The notes under the pieces are model-generated. The model saw only the letters and a list, made by a program, of their open reading frames with translations, did no database searches and was not told the origin of the DNA. The position numbers and the translations under genes are program-made. A stretch of 64,000 bases of DNA from NCBI RefSeq assembly GCF_046764005.1, contig NZ_JBKOFW010000002.1, forward strand, positions 248,001-312,000. The letters are read 5' to 3'. Below are positions 51,319-60,240 of the stretch, piece by piece (the first letter of the stretch is position 1; each line of letters begins with the position of its first letter). The stretch is from Oryzobacter faecalis. GTDB taxonomy: Bacteria > Actinomycetota > Actinomycetes > Actinomycetales > Dermatophilaceae.

Positions 51319-52995
51319 TCAGGACCGCCGGAGCCGACGGGTCAGGGGGGCCAGGGCCTCTCCGACCTCGCGGACTCCGAGGGCCCGCGCGACACCCCAC
51401 GTGACGGCCAGCTGCACCACGGCGGCGACCCCGAGGACCAGCCCGCCCGTGAGGAGGCCGCCGACCCCGCGCAGCTGCCCGAAGGAGGGCAGCAGCGTGC
51501 CGATGGCCCAGGCCAGCGCGAGGGCGGTGACGACGGCCGGGACGAGGAGCTTGAGGTAGGTCGCGGCGACCGAGCGCAGCCCGAGCCGGCCGTGCATCCG
51601 GCGCAGCACCCAGAAGCCGACCGCCGCCGACACGACGACCGCGCACGACTGGCCCAGGCTCAGCGCGAACGCCGTGACCGAGGGGTCGAGGCGCGACGCG
51701 ACGAGCGCCCCGAGCGAGGACAGGCCGGTCGTCACGCACTGGATGCGGAACGACATCCACGTCATCTGGTGGGCGTAGAAGACCCGGTCGTTGAGGTAGG
51801 TCCACGCCATCGGCAGCACCATCCACACCAGGCCCTGGAGGACGAGGGCGATGGCCCGGGTCTGCTCGAGGGAGTTGGTGAAGAAGAAGGTCGCCGCGAC
51901 CTGCGGCGCGAGGACGCCGATGAGGACGACGCCCGGGACCAGCACGACCGACGGCAGCCGCAGGCCCTGGGAGTGGTACCCCATGACGGCCTCGTGGTCG
52001 TCGCGGCTCGCGGCCTCGGACAGCCGTGTGTACAACGCGGTCACGAGGGAGACGGTGACGAGGCCGTGGGGGAGCATGACGAGGAGGAGGGCCGGGCTGA
52101 ACGCCGCGAGCCCGGCGGTCGGGTTCCCGGCCTGCTCGCCGAGGCTCGTGGCGCGGGTGAGGACGTTGGACGTCACGAGGAAGCCGAGCTGGCTGACGAC
52201 GATCGAGCCGAAGGTCCACTTCGCGACGTTGCTGACCTCGCCGAGCCCGACGCCGCGCACCCCCCAGACCGGGCGGTACCGGAACCCCATCCGCCGCAGC
52301 GGGATGACGAGGCACACGGCCTGCGCGACGATCGAGACGGTGGCCGAACCGCCGAGCACGGCGATCATCGCCGGGGTCCAGTCGCCGGGGGCGGCGTTGC
52401 GGGGGAAGCCCATCTGGAGGAAGGCGACGAGGCCGGCGACCGCGACGACGTTGGCCAGCGCGGGCGCCCACATGTACCCGGCGAAGCGGCCGTTGGCGTT
52501 GAGGACCTGGCCGAGGATCGTGTACAGCCCGTAGAAGAAGACCTGCGGCAGGCAGATGTAGGCGAAGACGACCGCGAGGCCGAGCGCCTCCTCCGAGCTC
52601 GTCCGGTAGTACAGCGGCACGATGACGGGTGCGAGGAGCGTCGCGAGGACGGTCGCGCCGAACAGTGCGGCGAGGGCGAGGGTGATGATCCGGTTGACGA
52701 ACTCGTCGCCGTCGGGCCGCATCTTCGCCCGGACGATCTGCGGCACGAGGATCGCGTTGAGCGCGCCGCCCGCGATGAGGATGTAGAAGGAGTTCGGCAG
52801 CGTGTTCGCCGCGGTGAAGCCGTCGGCGGCGTACCCCGTGGTGCCGATGACGCCGGTGAGCATCGCGGTGCGGACGAGGCCGACGATCCGGCTCACGAAC
52901 GTGCCCGCGGCCATGACCGCCCCGGCACGGCCCACGCTCTGGCGCGGGGCGTCGGCGCCGTCGTCCGCGGGCGGGCTCGACTCGGGTTCGGACAT
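51319..52995 (-). CDS. murJ: Lipid II flippase MurJ
   Basis: This is a 558-residue protein with about 14 membrane helices and the MVF/MurJ start AAGTFVSRIVGLVRTAMLTGVIG. It moves lipid II across the membrane for peptidoglycan synthesis. The C-terminal pseudokinase found fused in mycobacteria is absent and encoded by the next gene. Ends 91 bases before that gene starts. Confidence 0.95.
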   Translation of the reverse strand: MSEPESSPPADDGADAPRQSVGRAGAVMAAGTFVSRIVGLVRTAMLTGVIGTTGYAADGFTAANTLPNSFYILIAGGALNAILVPQIVRAKMRPDGDEFVNRIITLALAALFGATVLATLLAPVIVPLYYRTSSEEALGLAVVFAYICLPQVFFYGLYTILGQVLNANGRFAGYMWAPALANVVAVAGLVAFLQMGFPRNAAPGDWTPAMIAVLGGSATVSIVAQAVCLVIPLRRMGFRYRPVWGVRGVGLGEVSNVAKWTFGSIVVSQLGFLVTSNVLTRATSLGEQAGNPTAGLAAFSPALLLVMLPHGLVTVSLVTALYTRLSEAASRDDHEAVMGYHSQGLRLPSVVLVPGVVLIGVLAPQVAATFFFTNSLEQTRAIALVLQGLVWMVLPMAWTYLNDRVFYAHQMTWMSFRIQCVTTGLSSLGALVASRLDPSVTAFALSLGQSCAVVVSAAVGFWVLRRMHGRLGLRSVAATYLKLLVPAVVTALALAWAIGTLLPSFGQLRGVGGLLTGGLVLGVAAVVQLAVTWGVARALGVREVGEALAPLTRRLRRS

Positions 52996-53029
52996 CGGGT
53001 GCGGTGTCTTCCGGGGGAGGGAGCGGGGC

Positions 53030-53518
53030 TCAGGCGTCGCCGGCGAGGCGCTGCCAGGCCAGGCGCGCGATGCGGCGCTCGTTGGGGAACGTCAGGTGGC
53101 GGTGGGCCTCGCGCAAGGGTAGCCACGCGACGTCGATCGCCTCGTGGTCCGGGTCGTTCTCGATCGTCAGGTGCCCGCCCACGGCCTCGAGGAGGTAGTG
53201 GTGCACGTACTTGTGGATGCGGCGCTCCCCGGCCGCGAACCAGTAGTCGATCGTGCCGAGCTCGATGAGGACGACGCCCTCGATGCCGGTCTCCTCGGCC
53301 ACCTCGCGGGCGGCGGTCTCGGGCAGGGTCTCCTCGCCCTCGATGTGCCCCTTGGGCAGGCACCACTCGACCCGACCGGCCCGGTTGCGGCGCGCGATGA
53401 CCGCGATCCGCGCCTCGCCCTCGTGGACGTCGACGACCACCCCGCCGGCGCTGCGCTCCTCCACCGAGGGCAGCCGCCGCGGCGGGACCCCCGTCGGATC
53501 GGTCGCGGCGTGGCTCAT
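53030..53518 (-). CDS. Nudix hydrolase
   Basis: This 162-residue protein has a complete Nudix box GHIEGEETLPETAAREVAEETGIEG near residue 56, preceded by the EWCLPKGH strand. Family members next to the CCA-adding enzyme and murJ are common in Actinobacteria; substrate not known. Divergent from the nucleotidyltransferase gene with 80 bases between the starts. Confidence 0.88.
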   Translation of the reverse strand: MSHAATDPTGVPPRRLPSVEERSAGGVVVDVHEGEARIAVIARRNRAGRVEWCLPKGHIEGEETLPETAAREVAEETGIEGVVLIELGTIDYWFAAGERRIHKYVHHYLLEAVGGHLTIENDPDHEAIDVAWLPLREAHRHLTFPNERRIARLAWQRLAGDA

Positions 53519-53583
53519 CCGGTCACTCTAACGAGTGGACCCCTGCGGCACCCGGTGGCTTCGGGGCACCGGCGCGCGCCGCC

Positions 53584-53589
53584 TAGGCT
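53584..53589 (+). promoter_or_regulatory. -10 element TAGGCT of a probable leaderless promoter
   Basis: TAGGCT ends 8 bases before the GTG of the CCA-adding enzyme gene and no ribosome-binding site lies between. Confidence 0.45.
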
Positions 53590-53597
53590 TGGTCCCC

Positions 53598-55064
53598 GTG
53601 CCCACCCGTCAGCCCTCACCCGCGCGCCTGCGCCAGGCCGTCGCCGAGCTCGCGCCGGTCCTGCCGGTCCTCACCGACCTCGGCGAGCGGTTCGCGGCGG
53701 CGGGTCACTCGCTCGCGCTCGTCGGCGGACCGGTCCGCGACGCCTTCCTCGGGCGGGCCGCCACCGACCTCGACTTCACGACGAGCGCCCGTCCCGACGA
53801 GACGGAGGCCGTCCTCGAGGCGTGGGGCACGGCGACCTGGGACATGGGGCGGGCCTTCGGCACGATCGGGGCCCGGCGCGGCCACACCGTCGTCGAGGTG
53901 ACGACCCACCGGGCCGACGCCTACGACGGCCGGACGCGCAAGCCCGTCGTGGCCTTCGGTGACTCCCTCGACGAGGACCTCGTCCGGCGCGACTTCACCG
54001 TCAACGCGATGGCCCTGCGCCTGCCCGACCTGGCGTTCGTCGACCCGCACGACGGGCTCACCGACCTCGAGGAGGGCCGGCTGCGCACGCCGACGGCTCC
54101 CGAGGTCTCGTTCGGCGACGACCCGCTGCGGATGATGCGCGCGGCCCGGTTCGTCGCCCAGCTCGGGCTCGTTCCCGCTCCCGAGGTGCTGACCGCGATG
54201 CGGGAGATGGCCGCCTCCATCGACATCGTGTCGGCCGAGCGGGTGCGCGACGAGCTCGTCAAGCTGGTCCTCGCGCCGCACCCTCGCGCCGGGCTCGAGC
54301 TGCTCTGCGCGAGCGGGCTCGCGGCCCACGTCCTCCCCGAGCTGCCCGCCCTCCAGCTCGAGGTCGACGAGCACCACCGCCACAAGGACGTGTACGAGCA
54401 CTCGATGACGGTGCTCGAGCAGGCGATCGACCTCGAGGGCCCGCCCGGCGGGTCGCCCGACACGGTGCCCGGCCCCGACCTCGTCCTCCGGCTCGCCGCC
54501 CTGCTCCACGACATCGGCAAGCCCGCGACCCGGCGCTTCGAGGACGGTGGCGGGGTCTCCTTCCACCACCACGAGGTCGTCGGGGCCAAGCTGGCGGGCC
54601 GCCGGCTCAGGGCGCTGCGCTTCGACAAGGAGACGACCAAGGCCGTGGCGCGGCTCGTCGAGCTCCACCTGCGCTTCCACGGCTACGGCGAGGGGCAGTG
54701 GACCGACTCGGCGGTGCGGCGCTACGTCGTCGACGCCGGCGACCTCCTGCCCCGCCTGCACCGGCTGACCCGCGCCGACTGCACGACCCGCAACGTCCGC
54801 AAGGCGCGTCGCCTCGCCGCCACCTACGACGACCTCGAGGCCCGCATCGAGCGGCTCGTCGCCCAGGAGCAGGTCAAGGCGCTGCGCCCCGAGCTCGACG
54901 GCAACGAGATCGCCGCCGTCCTCGGCATCGCGCCGGGCCCGGTCCTCGGCCGCGCCTACAAGCACCTGCTGGAGGTCCGCACGAGCGAGGGCCCGATCGG
55001 GCGGGAGGCCGCGACCGAGCGCCTCCTCACCTGGTGGGCGGACCAGCCCGAGTCGCGCTCATGA
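53598..55064 (+). CDS. CCA tRNA nucleotidyltransferase with HD domain
   Basis: This 488-residue protein starts at GTG 53598. The class II polymerase-beta-like head holds GGPVRDAFLG and the catalytic DLDFT acidic pair; it is followed by RRDFTVNAMALR and RMMRAARF. A C-terminal HD domain carries LLHDIGKPATR. It adds or repairs the 3' CCA of tRNAs, consistent with the CCA-less tRNA-Ala in this window. Confidence 0.95.
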   Translation: MPTRQPSPARLRQAVAELAPVLPVLTDLGERFAAAGHSLALVGGPVRDAFLGRAATDLDFTTSARPDETEAVLEAWGTATWDMGRAFGTIGARRGHTVVEVTTHRADAYDGRTRKPVVAFGDSLDEDLVRRDFTVNAMALRLPDLAFVDPHDGLTDLEEGRLRTPTAPEVSFGDDPLRMMRAARFVAQLGLVPAPEVLTAMREMAASIDIVSAERVRDELVKLVLAPHPRAGLELLCASGLAAHVLPELPALQLEVDEHHRHKDVYEHSMTVLEQAIDLEGPPGGSPDTVPGPDLVLRLAALLHDIGKPATRRFEDGGGVSFHHHEVVGAKLAGRRLRALRFDKETTKAVARLVELHLRFHGYGEGQWTDSAVRRYVVDAGDLLPRLHRLTRADCTTRNVRKARRLAATYDDLEARIERLVAQEQVKALRPELDGNEIAAVLGIAPGPVLGRAYKHLLEVRTSEGPIGREAATERLLTWWADQPESRS

Positions 55065-55085
55065 CGGTCATCGCACCGGAACCGG

Positions 55086-55649
55086 CTACGGCGCGCCCGC
55101 GTCCTTCTTCGTCGCGGAGATCTCGAACTCGAGGGTGATCTTCTCCGAGACGAGCACACCGCCGGAGTCGAGCGGCATGTTCCACTCGAGGCCGAAGTCG
55201 CGCCGGTTGACCCGGCGGGTGCCCTCGAACCCTGCGCGCAGCACGCCGAACGCGTCGGTCTCGACGCCGGTCAGGGCGATGGGGATCATCAGCTCCTGGG
55301 TGATGTCGCGGATCGTCAGCTCACCGGTCACGGCGAAGGCGTTCTCGTCGACCTCCTCGACCCTGGTGCTGACGAAGGTGATCTCGGGGTAGTTCTCGAC
55401 GTCGAAGAAGTCCGCGCTGCGCAGGTGGGTGTCACGGTCCTTGCTGCGCGTGTCGACGCTGGCCGACCTGAGGGTGACGACGACCGACGAGTTCGACATG
55501 TCGTCGAGGTCGGCGTGGATGTGGCCCTCGACGTCGTTGAACGACCCACGGACCGTCGTCACCATCGCGTGCCGTGCCGAGAACCCGATCCGCGTGTGCG
55601 CCGGGTCGAACTCCCAGTCGCCGTTGAGCGCCGGTCCGGGCTCGCTCAT
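55086..55649 (-). CDS. YceI family lipocalin-like protein
   Basis: This 187-residue protein takes ATG 55649 because the upstream 30 residues are non-conserved. The YceI barrel features DPAHTRIGFSARHAMVTTVRGSF, DMSNSSVVVTLRSASVDTR and HLRSADFFDVENYPEITF are clear. These bind isoprenoid-type lipids. No signal peptide is seen, so it is cytoplasmic. Converges with the tRNA enzyme gene, 21 bases apart. Confidence 0.92.
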   Translation of the reverse strand: MSEPGPALNGDWEFDPAHTRIGFSARHAMVTTVRGSFNDVEGHIHADLDDMSNSSVVVTLRSASVDTRSKDRDTHLRSADFFDVENYPEITFVSTRVEEVDENAFAVTGELTIRDITQELMIPIALTGVETDAFGVLRAGFEGTRRVNRRDFGLEWNMPLDSGGVLVSEKITLEFEISATKKDAGAP

Positions 55650-55760
55650 GGTGCCCCTGCCTTCCGTCGGTCCTGATCGGTCCCTGCCTCCCGCAGTCTG
55701 GCACGCCGCGGCCGGTGGATCAGGTCGTTGAACGATCAAGGGTGTGTGGTGGGTCCGGGC

Positions 55761-55806
55761 GGGGGAGTGCTCCCCATCGGACGGCGGCGGCGGGCGCAGT
55801 TAGGCT
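55761..55806 (+). promoter_or_regulatory. Palindrome GGGGGAGTGCTCCCC plus -10 TAGGCT, upstream of the signalling cluster
   Basis: The 15-base palindrome-containing motif lies at 55761-55775, and TAGGCT at 55801-55806, 25 bases later. The same pair recurs upstream of the Ig-like gene. No -35 like TTGACA is present, so activation through the palindrome is plausible. Confidence 0.5.
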
Positions 55807-55840
55807 CGGGGGTCACGTCCGTCGTCCCCGAGGAGCCGCT

Positions 55841-56314
55841 ATGCCCGTCCTCGCCTTCCCCGGGCCGCAGGCTCCCCCGCCGCCGGCCGTCACCGTCGAG
55901 GTGCCGGACGGCTGGGAGCCGGTGCCCGCCGGCCCGGACCTGCTGCGCGCCCGCGGCGCCGGGACCGTCGGCGACCCCATCGAGGTCGGTGTGGGCACCC
56001 ACCGCGCGGCCGTCGGCGCGCTCGCTGAGCAGGTCGTCGAGGAGGTCAGCACGGCGTCCGCGCCGGAGGGGAGCGAGGTCGAGCCCGTGTTCGTCGTCGA
56101 GATCGGCGGCCGCGAGTGGGCCGCCCGCAACGTGTCGTGGGACGAGCCCGGCGGCCCGGTCGTCGAGGTCGTCCTCGCGACCTCGCCGGACGGGTCGGAC
56201 GACGCCGCGCCGTTCGTCGTGGCCACGGGTCGCGTGCGGGGTTCCGGGGTCGACGACGACTACGACGTCCTCCAGGGCGTCCTCGAGACCATCGTCGTCG
56301 GGGCCGGCGCGTGA
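55841..56314 (+). CDS. Hypothetical protein, first gene of the phospho-signalling cluster
   Basis: This 157-residue protein starts at ATG 55841 behind GAGGAG. It has a Pro-rich N-terminus, then a single domain of mixed strand/helix (residues 20-157) with an acidic linker, no membrane segment and no catalytic motif I recognise. It resembles the small LpqN/DUF1795-like folds in length only. Its stop overlaps the phosphatase start (GTGA), so it is made with it. Confidence 0.6.
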   Translation: MPVLAFPGPQAPPPPAVTVEVPDGWEPVPAGPDLLRARGAGTVGDPIEVGVGTHRAAVGALAEQVVEEVSTASAPEGSEVEPVFVVEIGGREWAARNVSWDEPGGPVVEVVLATSPDGSDDAAPFVVATGRVRGSGVDDDYDVLQGVLETIVVGAGA

Positions 56315-57132
56315 CCCCGCCCCAGGACCACCGCCACCTGGGGGGCACCGCGCTCCGGGTGCGGTCGGGGGTGGCGACGCACGTGGGGAGGGTCCGCGAC
56401 CACAACGAGGACAGCGTCCTCGCCGAGGGCATGGTCTTCGCCGTCGCCGACGGGATGGGTGGGCACGCGGCCGGGGAGGTCGCGAGCCGGCTCGCCGTCG
56501 AGGCGCTGCGGCACCTGCACGAGCGACCGGCCCAGCAGCCCGAGGACGTCGCCGAGGTCCTGCGCGAGGCGAACCGGCGCATCCTCGAGTCGCAGACCCG
56601 TACCCCGGAGCAGCGGGGGATGGGGACGACCGTCGCCGGCCTCACCGTCGTCACGGCCGGGGGGCGCGAGCACTGGGTCGTGTTCAACATCGGCGACTCG
56701 CGCGTCTACCGGCTCGCCGACAACCGGATGAGCCTGGTCACCCGCGACCACTCCGAGGTCCGCGAGCTCATGGACGCCGGCGTCATCGACGCCGCCGAGG
56801 CGGCCCGGCACCCGCTGCGCAACGTCATCACCCGCTCGCTGGGGTCCGACCCGGCGCCGTCCCCGGACACGTGGGTGCTGCCCCCGGTGCGGGGGGAGCG
56901 GTTCATCATCTGCAGCGACGGGCTCTCGGGCGAGCTGGACGACCGGGAGATCATGCTCATCGCGCGCAAGTACGCTGATCCCCAGATCGCCGCCGACCAG
57001 CTCGTCGGCGCGGCCGTGCGGGCCGGGGGGCGTGACAACGTCTCCGTGGTCGTCGTGGCCGTCGACTCGGGTGAGGGCGACGGCGACGACGACGCGGACA
57101 CCGCACCTCGCGCCGGCCTGCTCAGGACCTGA
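56311..57132 (+). CDS. PP2C-type Ser/Thr protein phosphatase
   Basis: This 273-residue protein starts at GTG 56311. All PP2C motifs are present: RDHNEDSV, ADGMGGHAAGEVAS, GMGTTVAGL, NIGDSRVYRL, TRDHSEV, ICSDGLSGELDD and GGRDNVSVVVV. It is a metal-dependent enzyme that reverses the action of the kinase encoded two genes downstream. Cytoplasmic, with no membrane helix, and followed by an FHA protein 16 bases later. Confidence 0.94.
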   Translation: MTPPQDHRHLGGTALRVRSGVATHVGRVRDHNEDSVLAEGMVFAVADGMGGHAAGEVASRLAVEALRHLHERPAQQPEDVAEVLREANRRILESQTRTPEQRGMGTTVAGLTVVTAGGREHWVVFNIGDSRVYRLADNRMSLVTRDHSEVRELMDAGVIDAAEAARHPLRNVITRSLGSDPAPSPDTWVLPPVRGERFIICSDGLSGELDDREIMLIARKYADPQIAADQLVGAAVRAGGRDNVSVVVVAVDSGEGDGDDDADTAPRAGLLRT

Positions 57133-57148
57133 CCGACAGGAGCCGCCC

Positions 57149-58702
57149 GTGACCAGCGTGCGCAGTGTCGTGCACCCCGGGTGGATCGAGGTCACCGCGG
57201 CGGGTGTGCACGCCGTCGTCGCGGCGGCCGAGCGCCACGCCGAGGTGCTGACCGCCGCCGTCGCGGACGGCGGCCTCGTCGGACTGCTCGAGGCACTGAC
57301 CGCCCACGGGCTGTCCGGCGCGCCCGACCTCGCGGCCGTCGAGCTGTCGGACGGACCGGGCGAGGGGTCGGTGCGGGTCGTCGTGCGCGGCTCCGGGTCG
57401 GTCGTCCTCGGCGACGGCACGCGGATCGGGTCCGAGGGACGGTTGCCGTGGCGCGACCTCGATGTCTCGGCCGAGGTCGCGGGCGACGAGGTGTCGGTCG
57501 AGGCGCCGGAACCCGAGGTGCCCCGTGGCTGGCGCCGCCCGGCCCGCCTCGGTCGCCCGGCACCAGCCGTCGCAGCCACCGCGGCGCCCGAGCCGCCGGT
57601 GGAGGCCGAGCCTTCAGAGGAGGCCGAGCCCGTCGAGCGGGACGAGATCGACCAATCGGGCGATCGTGTCCCGGAGGACGAGCCGGGCAGGTCCGAGCCG
57701 GTCGACGCCGCCGATCACGTTCCGGAGGACGGCGCCCCGGAGCGGGACCAGATCGCCCTTTCGGACGATGTCGTCCCGGAGGACGAGGACGAGGACGACG
57801 ACGACGTTCCGGGGGACGCGGCGCCGGTGCAGCCCGACCTCACGCTGCCCCCGCCGGACGAGGCCTCGGCGGGCCTGCCGCCTGCCGCCCGGGTCCCGGC
57901 GAGCGCGCCGCCGAAGGGCGGCCTCATCGAGTCGGTGCCCTGGCGTCGCGGCGCGGGAGCGCCGGCGGCGGCCAACCCGCCGACCGCCGAGCTGCCGGTG
58001 CACACACCTCCGCCGCCCCCGGCCGACGTCGTCCCGCCACCGCCGCCCACCACCGCGTCCTCCGATGGGCCCACCGATGAGGCCGCCGACCGGGCCGAGG
58101 CCGCGCAGCCCGGCCCGGAGGCGACCGTCCAGGACCTCGAACCGGCCCCCGAGGCCCACGACGTCCCGGACGAGCACGCCGCGCCAGACGTCACCACCGA
58201 CCGCGGCGCCCTGCACCGCACCGACGACGACCTCGACCGCCCGGTCGTGCTGGCCGTGCTGTGCCCCGCGGGCCATCCGTCGCCCCCGCACGCCGGCGCG
58301 TGCCGAACGTGCGGGCGCGAGATCCCGCCGCAGCAGCCGTTCCAGACCGCGCGGCCCTCGCTCGGGGTGCTGCGCATCTCCACCGGCGGGGTCGTCCCGC
58401 TCGACCGCGGCGTCCTCCTCGGGAGGGCCCCGCGCGTCAACGAGGAGCTCCCGCCGAGCCTGCGCCCGCACCTGCTCCGCGTCGGCGGTGTCGACCGCGA
58501 CATCAGCCGCAACCACGCCGAGGTCGTCCTCGAGGGCTGGCACGTCCTCGTCCGTGACCTCGGGTCGACGAACGGGACCACCGTGACCCTGCCCGGCCAG
58601 GAACCGGTGCGCCTGCGCCCCACCGAGGACCACGGCATCGAGCCCGGCGCCGTCATCACCCTCGCCGACGAGGTCTCCCTCACCTACGAGGTCGAGGGGT
58701 GA
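57149..58702 (+). CDS. FHA-domain protein with zinc-ribbon-like motif
   Basis: This 517-residue protein starts at GTG 57149 behind ACAGGAG. The N-terminal 100 residues fold compactly and resemble the start of FHA adaptor proteins. A long acidic Pro/Glu/Asp-rich linker (about 140-370) holds two imperfect repeats around a VPEDE motif. CPAGH...ACRTCG near 371-388 may bind zinc. A C-terminal FHA domain (about 408-517, with GRAP, ISRNHAEV and DLGSTNGT) reads phosphothreonine. It is presumably the substrate/adaptor of the adjacent kinase and phosphatase. Confidence 0.88.
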   Translation: MTSVRSVVHPGWIEVTAAGVHAVVAAAERHAEVLTAAVADGGLVGLLEALTAHGLSGAPDLAAVELSDGPGEGSVRVVVRGSGSVVLGDGTRIGSEGRLPWRDLDVSAEVAGDEVSVEAPEPEVPRGWRRPARLGRPAPAVAATAAPEPPVEAEPSEEAEPVERDEIDQSGDRVPEDEPGRSEPVDAADHVPEDGAPERDQIALSDDVVPEDEDEDDDDVPGDAAPVQPDLTLPPPDEASAGLPPAARVPASAPPKGGLIESVPWRRGAGAPAAANPPTAELPVHTPPPPPADVVPPPPPTTASSDGPTDEAADRAEAAQPGPEATVQDLEPAPEAHDVPDEHAAPDVTTDRGALHRTDDDLDRPVVLAVLCPAGHPSPPHAGACRTCGREIPPQQPFQTARPSLGVLRISTGGVVPLDRGVLLGRAPRVNEELPPSLRPHLLRVGGVDRDISRNHAEVVLEGWHVLVRDLGSTNGTTVTLPGQEPVRLRPTEDHGIEPGAVITLADEVSLTYEVEG

Positions 58703-60156
58703 GCGCTGAGCACGCCCCGCACATCCCGGGGCTGGAGCTCGTGCGTCCGCTGGGCTCGGGCGGGTACGCCGACGTCTACCTCTACGAGCAGCAGTCCCCG
58801 CGGATGAACGTCGCGGTGAAGGTCCTCAAGCGCGAGGGGCTCACGGCCGCCATCCGCCGGCAGTTCGTCGACGAGGCGAACACGATGGCCCAGCTCGCCG
58901 ACCACCCGTACATCGTCCAGGTCTTCCGCAGCGAGCAGACGGCCGACGGCGGCGCGTACCTCGTCATGAAGTACTACCCGCCGCCGAACCTCGCGGTCCG
59001 CTCGCGCACCGACCGGATGACGGTCGAGGAGGTCCTGCGCACGGGGATCCAGCTCGCGAGCGCCGTCGAGACCGCGCACCGGGCCGGCATCATCCACCGC
59101 GACATCAAGCCGGCCAACGTCCTCGTGAGCCAGTACGGCCAGCCCGGGCTCACCGACTTCGGCATCGCCGGGCGAGGCGGTCACGCCGAGGACGTCGACG
59201 AGGACGTCGGCGTCTCCGTGCCGTGGAGCCCGCCCGAGGTCCTCTACGGGCAGTCCAACGGCGACTCCCGTTCCGACGTGTACTCGCTCGCGGCCACGCT
59301 GTGGCACCTGCTCGTCGGGCGCTCGCCGTTCGAGCAGCCCGGCGGCGACAACTCCGCGTACGCCCTCATGCCGCGCATCCGGGCCGTCCCGGTGCCGCCG
59401 ACCGGTCGCGCCGACGTGCCCGTCTCGCTGGAACGCCTGCTCTCGCACGCGATGGCGAAGAAGCCCGACAGCCGCCCGCAGACCGCGCTCGAGCTCGCCC
59501 GCGGGCTCCAGGCGGTCGAGCAGGAGCAGCGACTGCCGCGCACGCCCGTCGTCGTCCTCGACGAGGAGGGCAACACCGCCGTCGCCGCGCTGCCGGCCGC
59601 CGGCCGACCCGAGCTCGACCACGACCGCACGATGGTGCGCACCCCCACGTCCGTCGCGGTGCCCGAGCCGCCCCGCCCCGCCCGGCCGGTCGAGGCCGAG
59701 GACGAGGAGGACGCGCCGACGACGATCAGCGGCGGCGTCCTCCTCGCGGTCGTCGGGGTGCTGCTCGTCGGGCTGGTGGGAGCGCTCGTCTGGGCCCTCG
59801 GCCGCGACGAGGGCACCCCCGAGGCGCAGCCGACCGCGAGCGTGCGCACCCAGGGCGGGGCGCCGACCCGCGCCATCGACTACCCGGAGCAGCCGGCGCT
59901 CGACGCCCGGTCGGGGTCGGGGTCGGTCACCTTCACGTGGAACTACGTCGGCGTCGAGGAGGGCGACTTCTTCCAGGTGCGGGTCGCCGACAGCGAGTCC
60001 GAGGTCGTCGACGCGGAGGTGACGACGGTCAAGGACGCCGCCCGGCACACCGTGGCGGCGGCCGACGGGGCGCTCGTCTGCGCCCAGGTCACCGTCTCGC
60101 GCAAGAGCGGCCTGACCTCCCCTCGGTCCGCGATCCGCTGCCAGAGCGCCGGATGA
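58699..60156 (+). CDS. Membrane Ser/Thr protein kinase
   Basis: This 485-residue protein starts at GTG 58699 overlapping the FHA stop. It has an active kinase fold: Gly loop LGSGGYADVY (about 18), VAVKVL lysine, HRDIKPAN (H133-R134-D135) and DFG (D153). A Pro-rich linker precedes one membrane helix (about 343-366) and a short fibronectin-III-like external domain with SGSGSVTFTW. It is a Pkn-type kinase sensing the outside; FHA partners are encoded on both sides. Confidence 0.94.
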   Translation: MSAEHAPHIPGLELVRPLGSGGYADVYLYEQQSPRMNVAVKVLKREGLTAAIRRQFVDEANTMAQLADHPYIVQVFRSEQTADGGAYLVMKYYPPPNLAVRSRTDRMTVEEVLRTGIQLASAVETAHRAGIIHRDIKPANVLVSQYGQPGLTDFGIAGRGGHAEDVDEDVGVSVPWSPPEVLYGQSNGDSRSDVYSLAATLWHLLVGRSPFEQPGGDNSAYALMPRIRAVPVPPTGRADVPVSLERLLSHAMAKKPDSRPQTALELARGLQAVEQEQRLPRTPVVVLDEEGNTAVAALPAAGRPELDHDRTMVRTPTSVAVPEPPRPARPVEAEDEEDAPTTISGGVLLAVVGVLLVGLVGALVWALGRDEGTPEAQPTASVRTQGGAPTRAIDYPEQPALDARSGSGSVTFTWNYVGVEEGDFFQVRVADSESEVVDAEVTTVKDAARHTVAAADGALVCAQVTVSRKSGLTSPRSAIRCQSAG

Positions 60157-60240
60157 CGCTAGCGTCGGGGTCCGCCACGCCCGCCCCGCCCACCGGGGAG
60201 AACCGCGGCAACGACCGGCACGACAGGGAGGGATGTACCG

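Noticed and set aside
48856..53268. 1470-residue plus-strand open frame opposite sigM, pseudokinase and murJ
   Set aside because: Low-complexity antisense frame with no motif; the minus-strand genes have clear domains and ribosome-binding sites.
59931..59945. CTTCACGTGGAAC resembling parS inside the kinase gene
   Set aside because: At least three mismatches from GTTTCACGTGAAAC and far from the par cluster.
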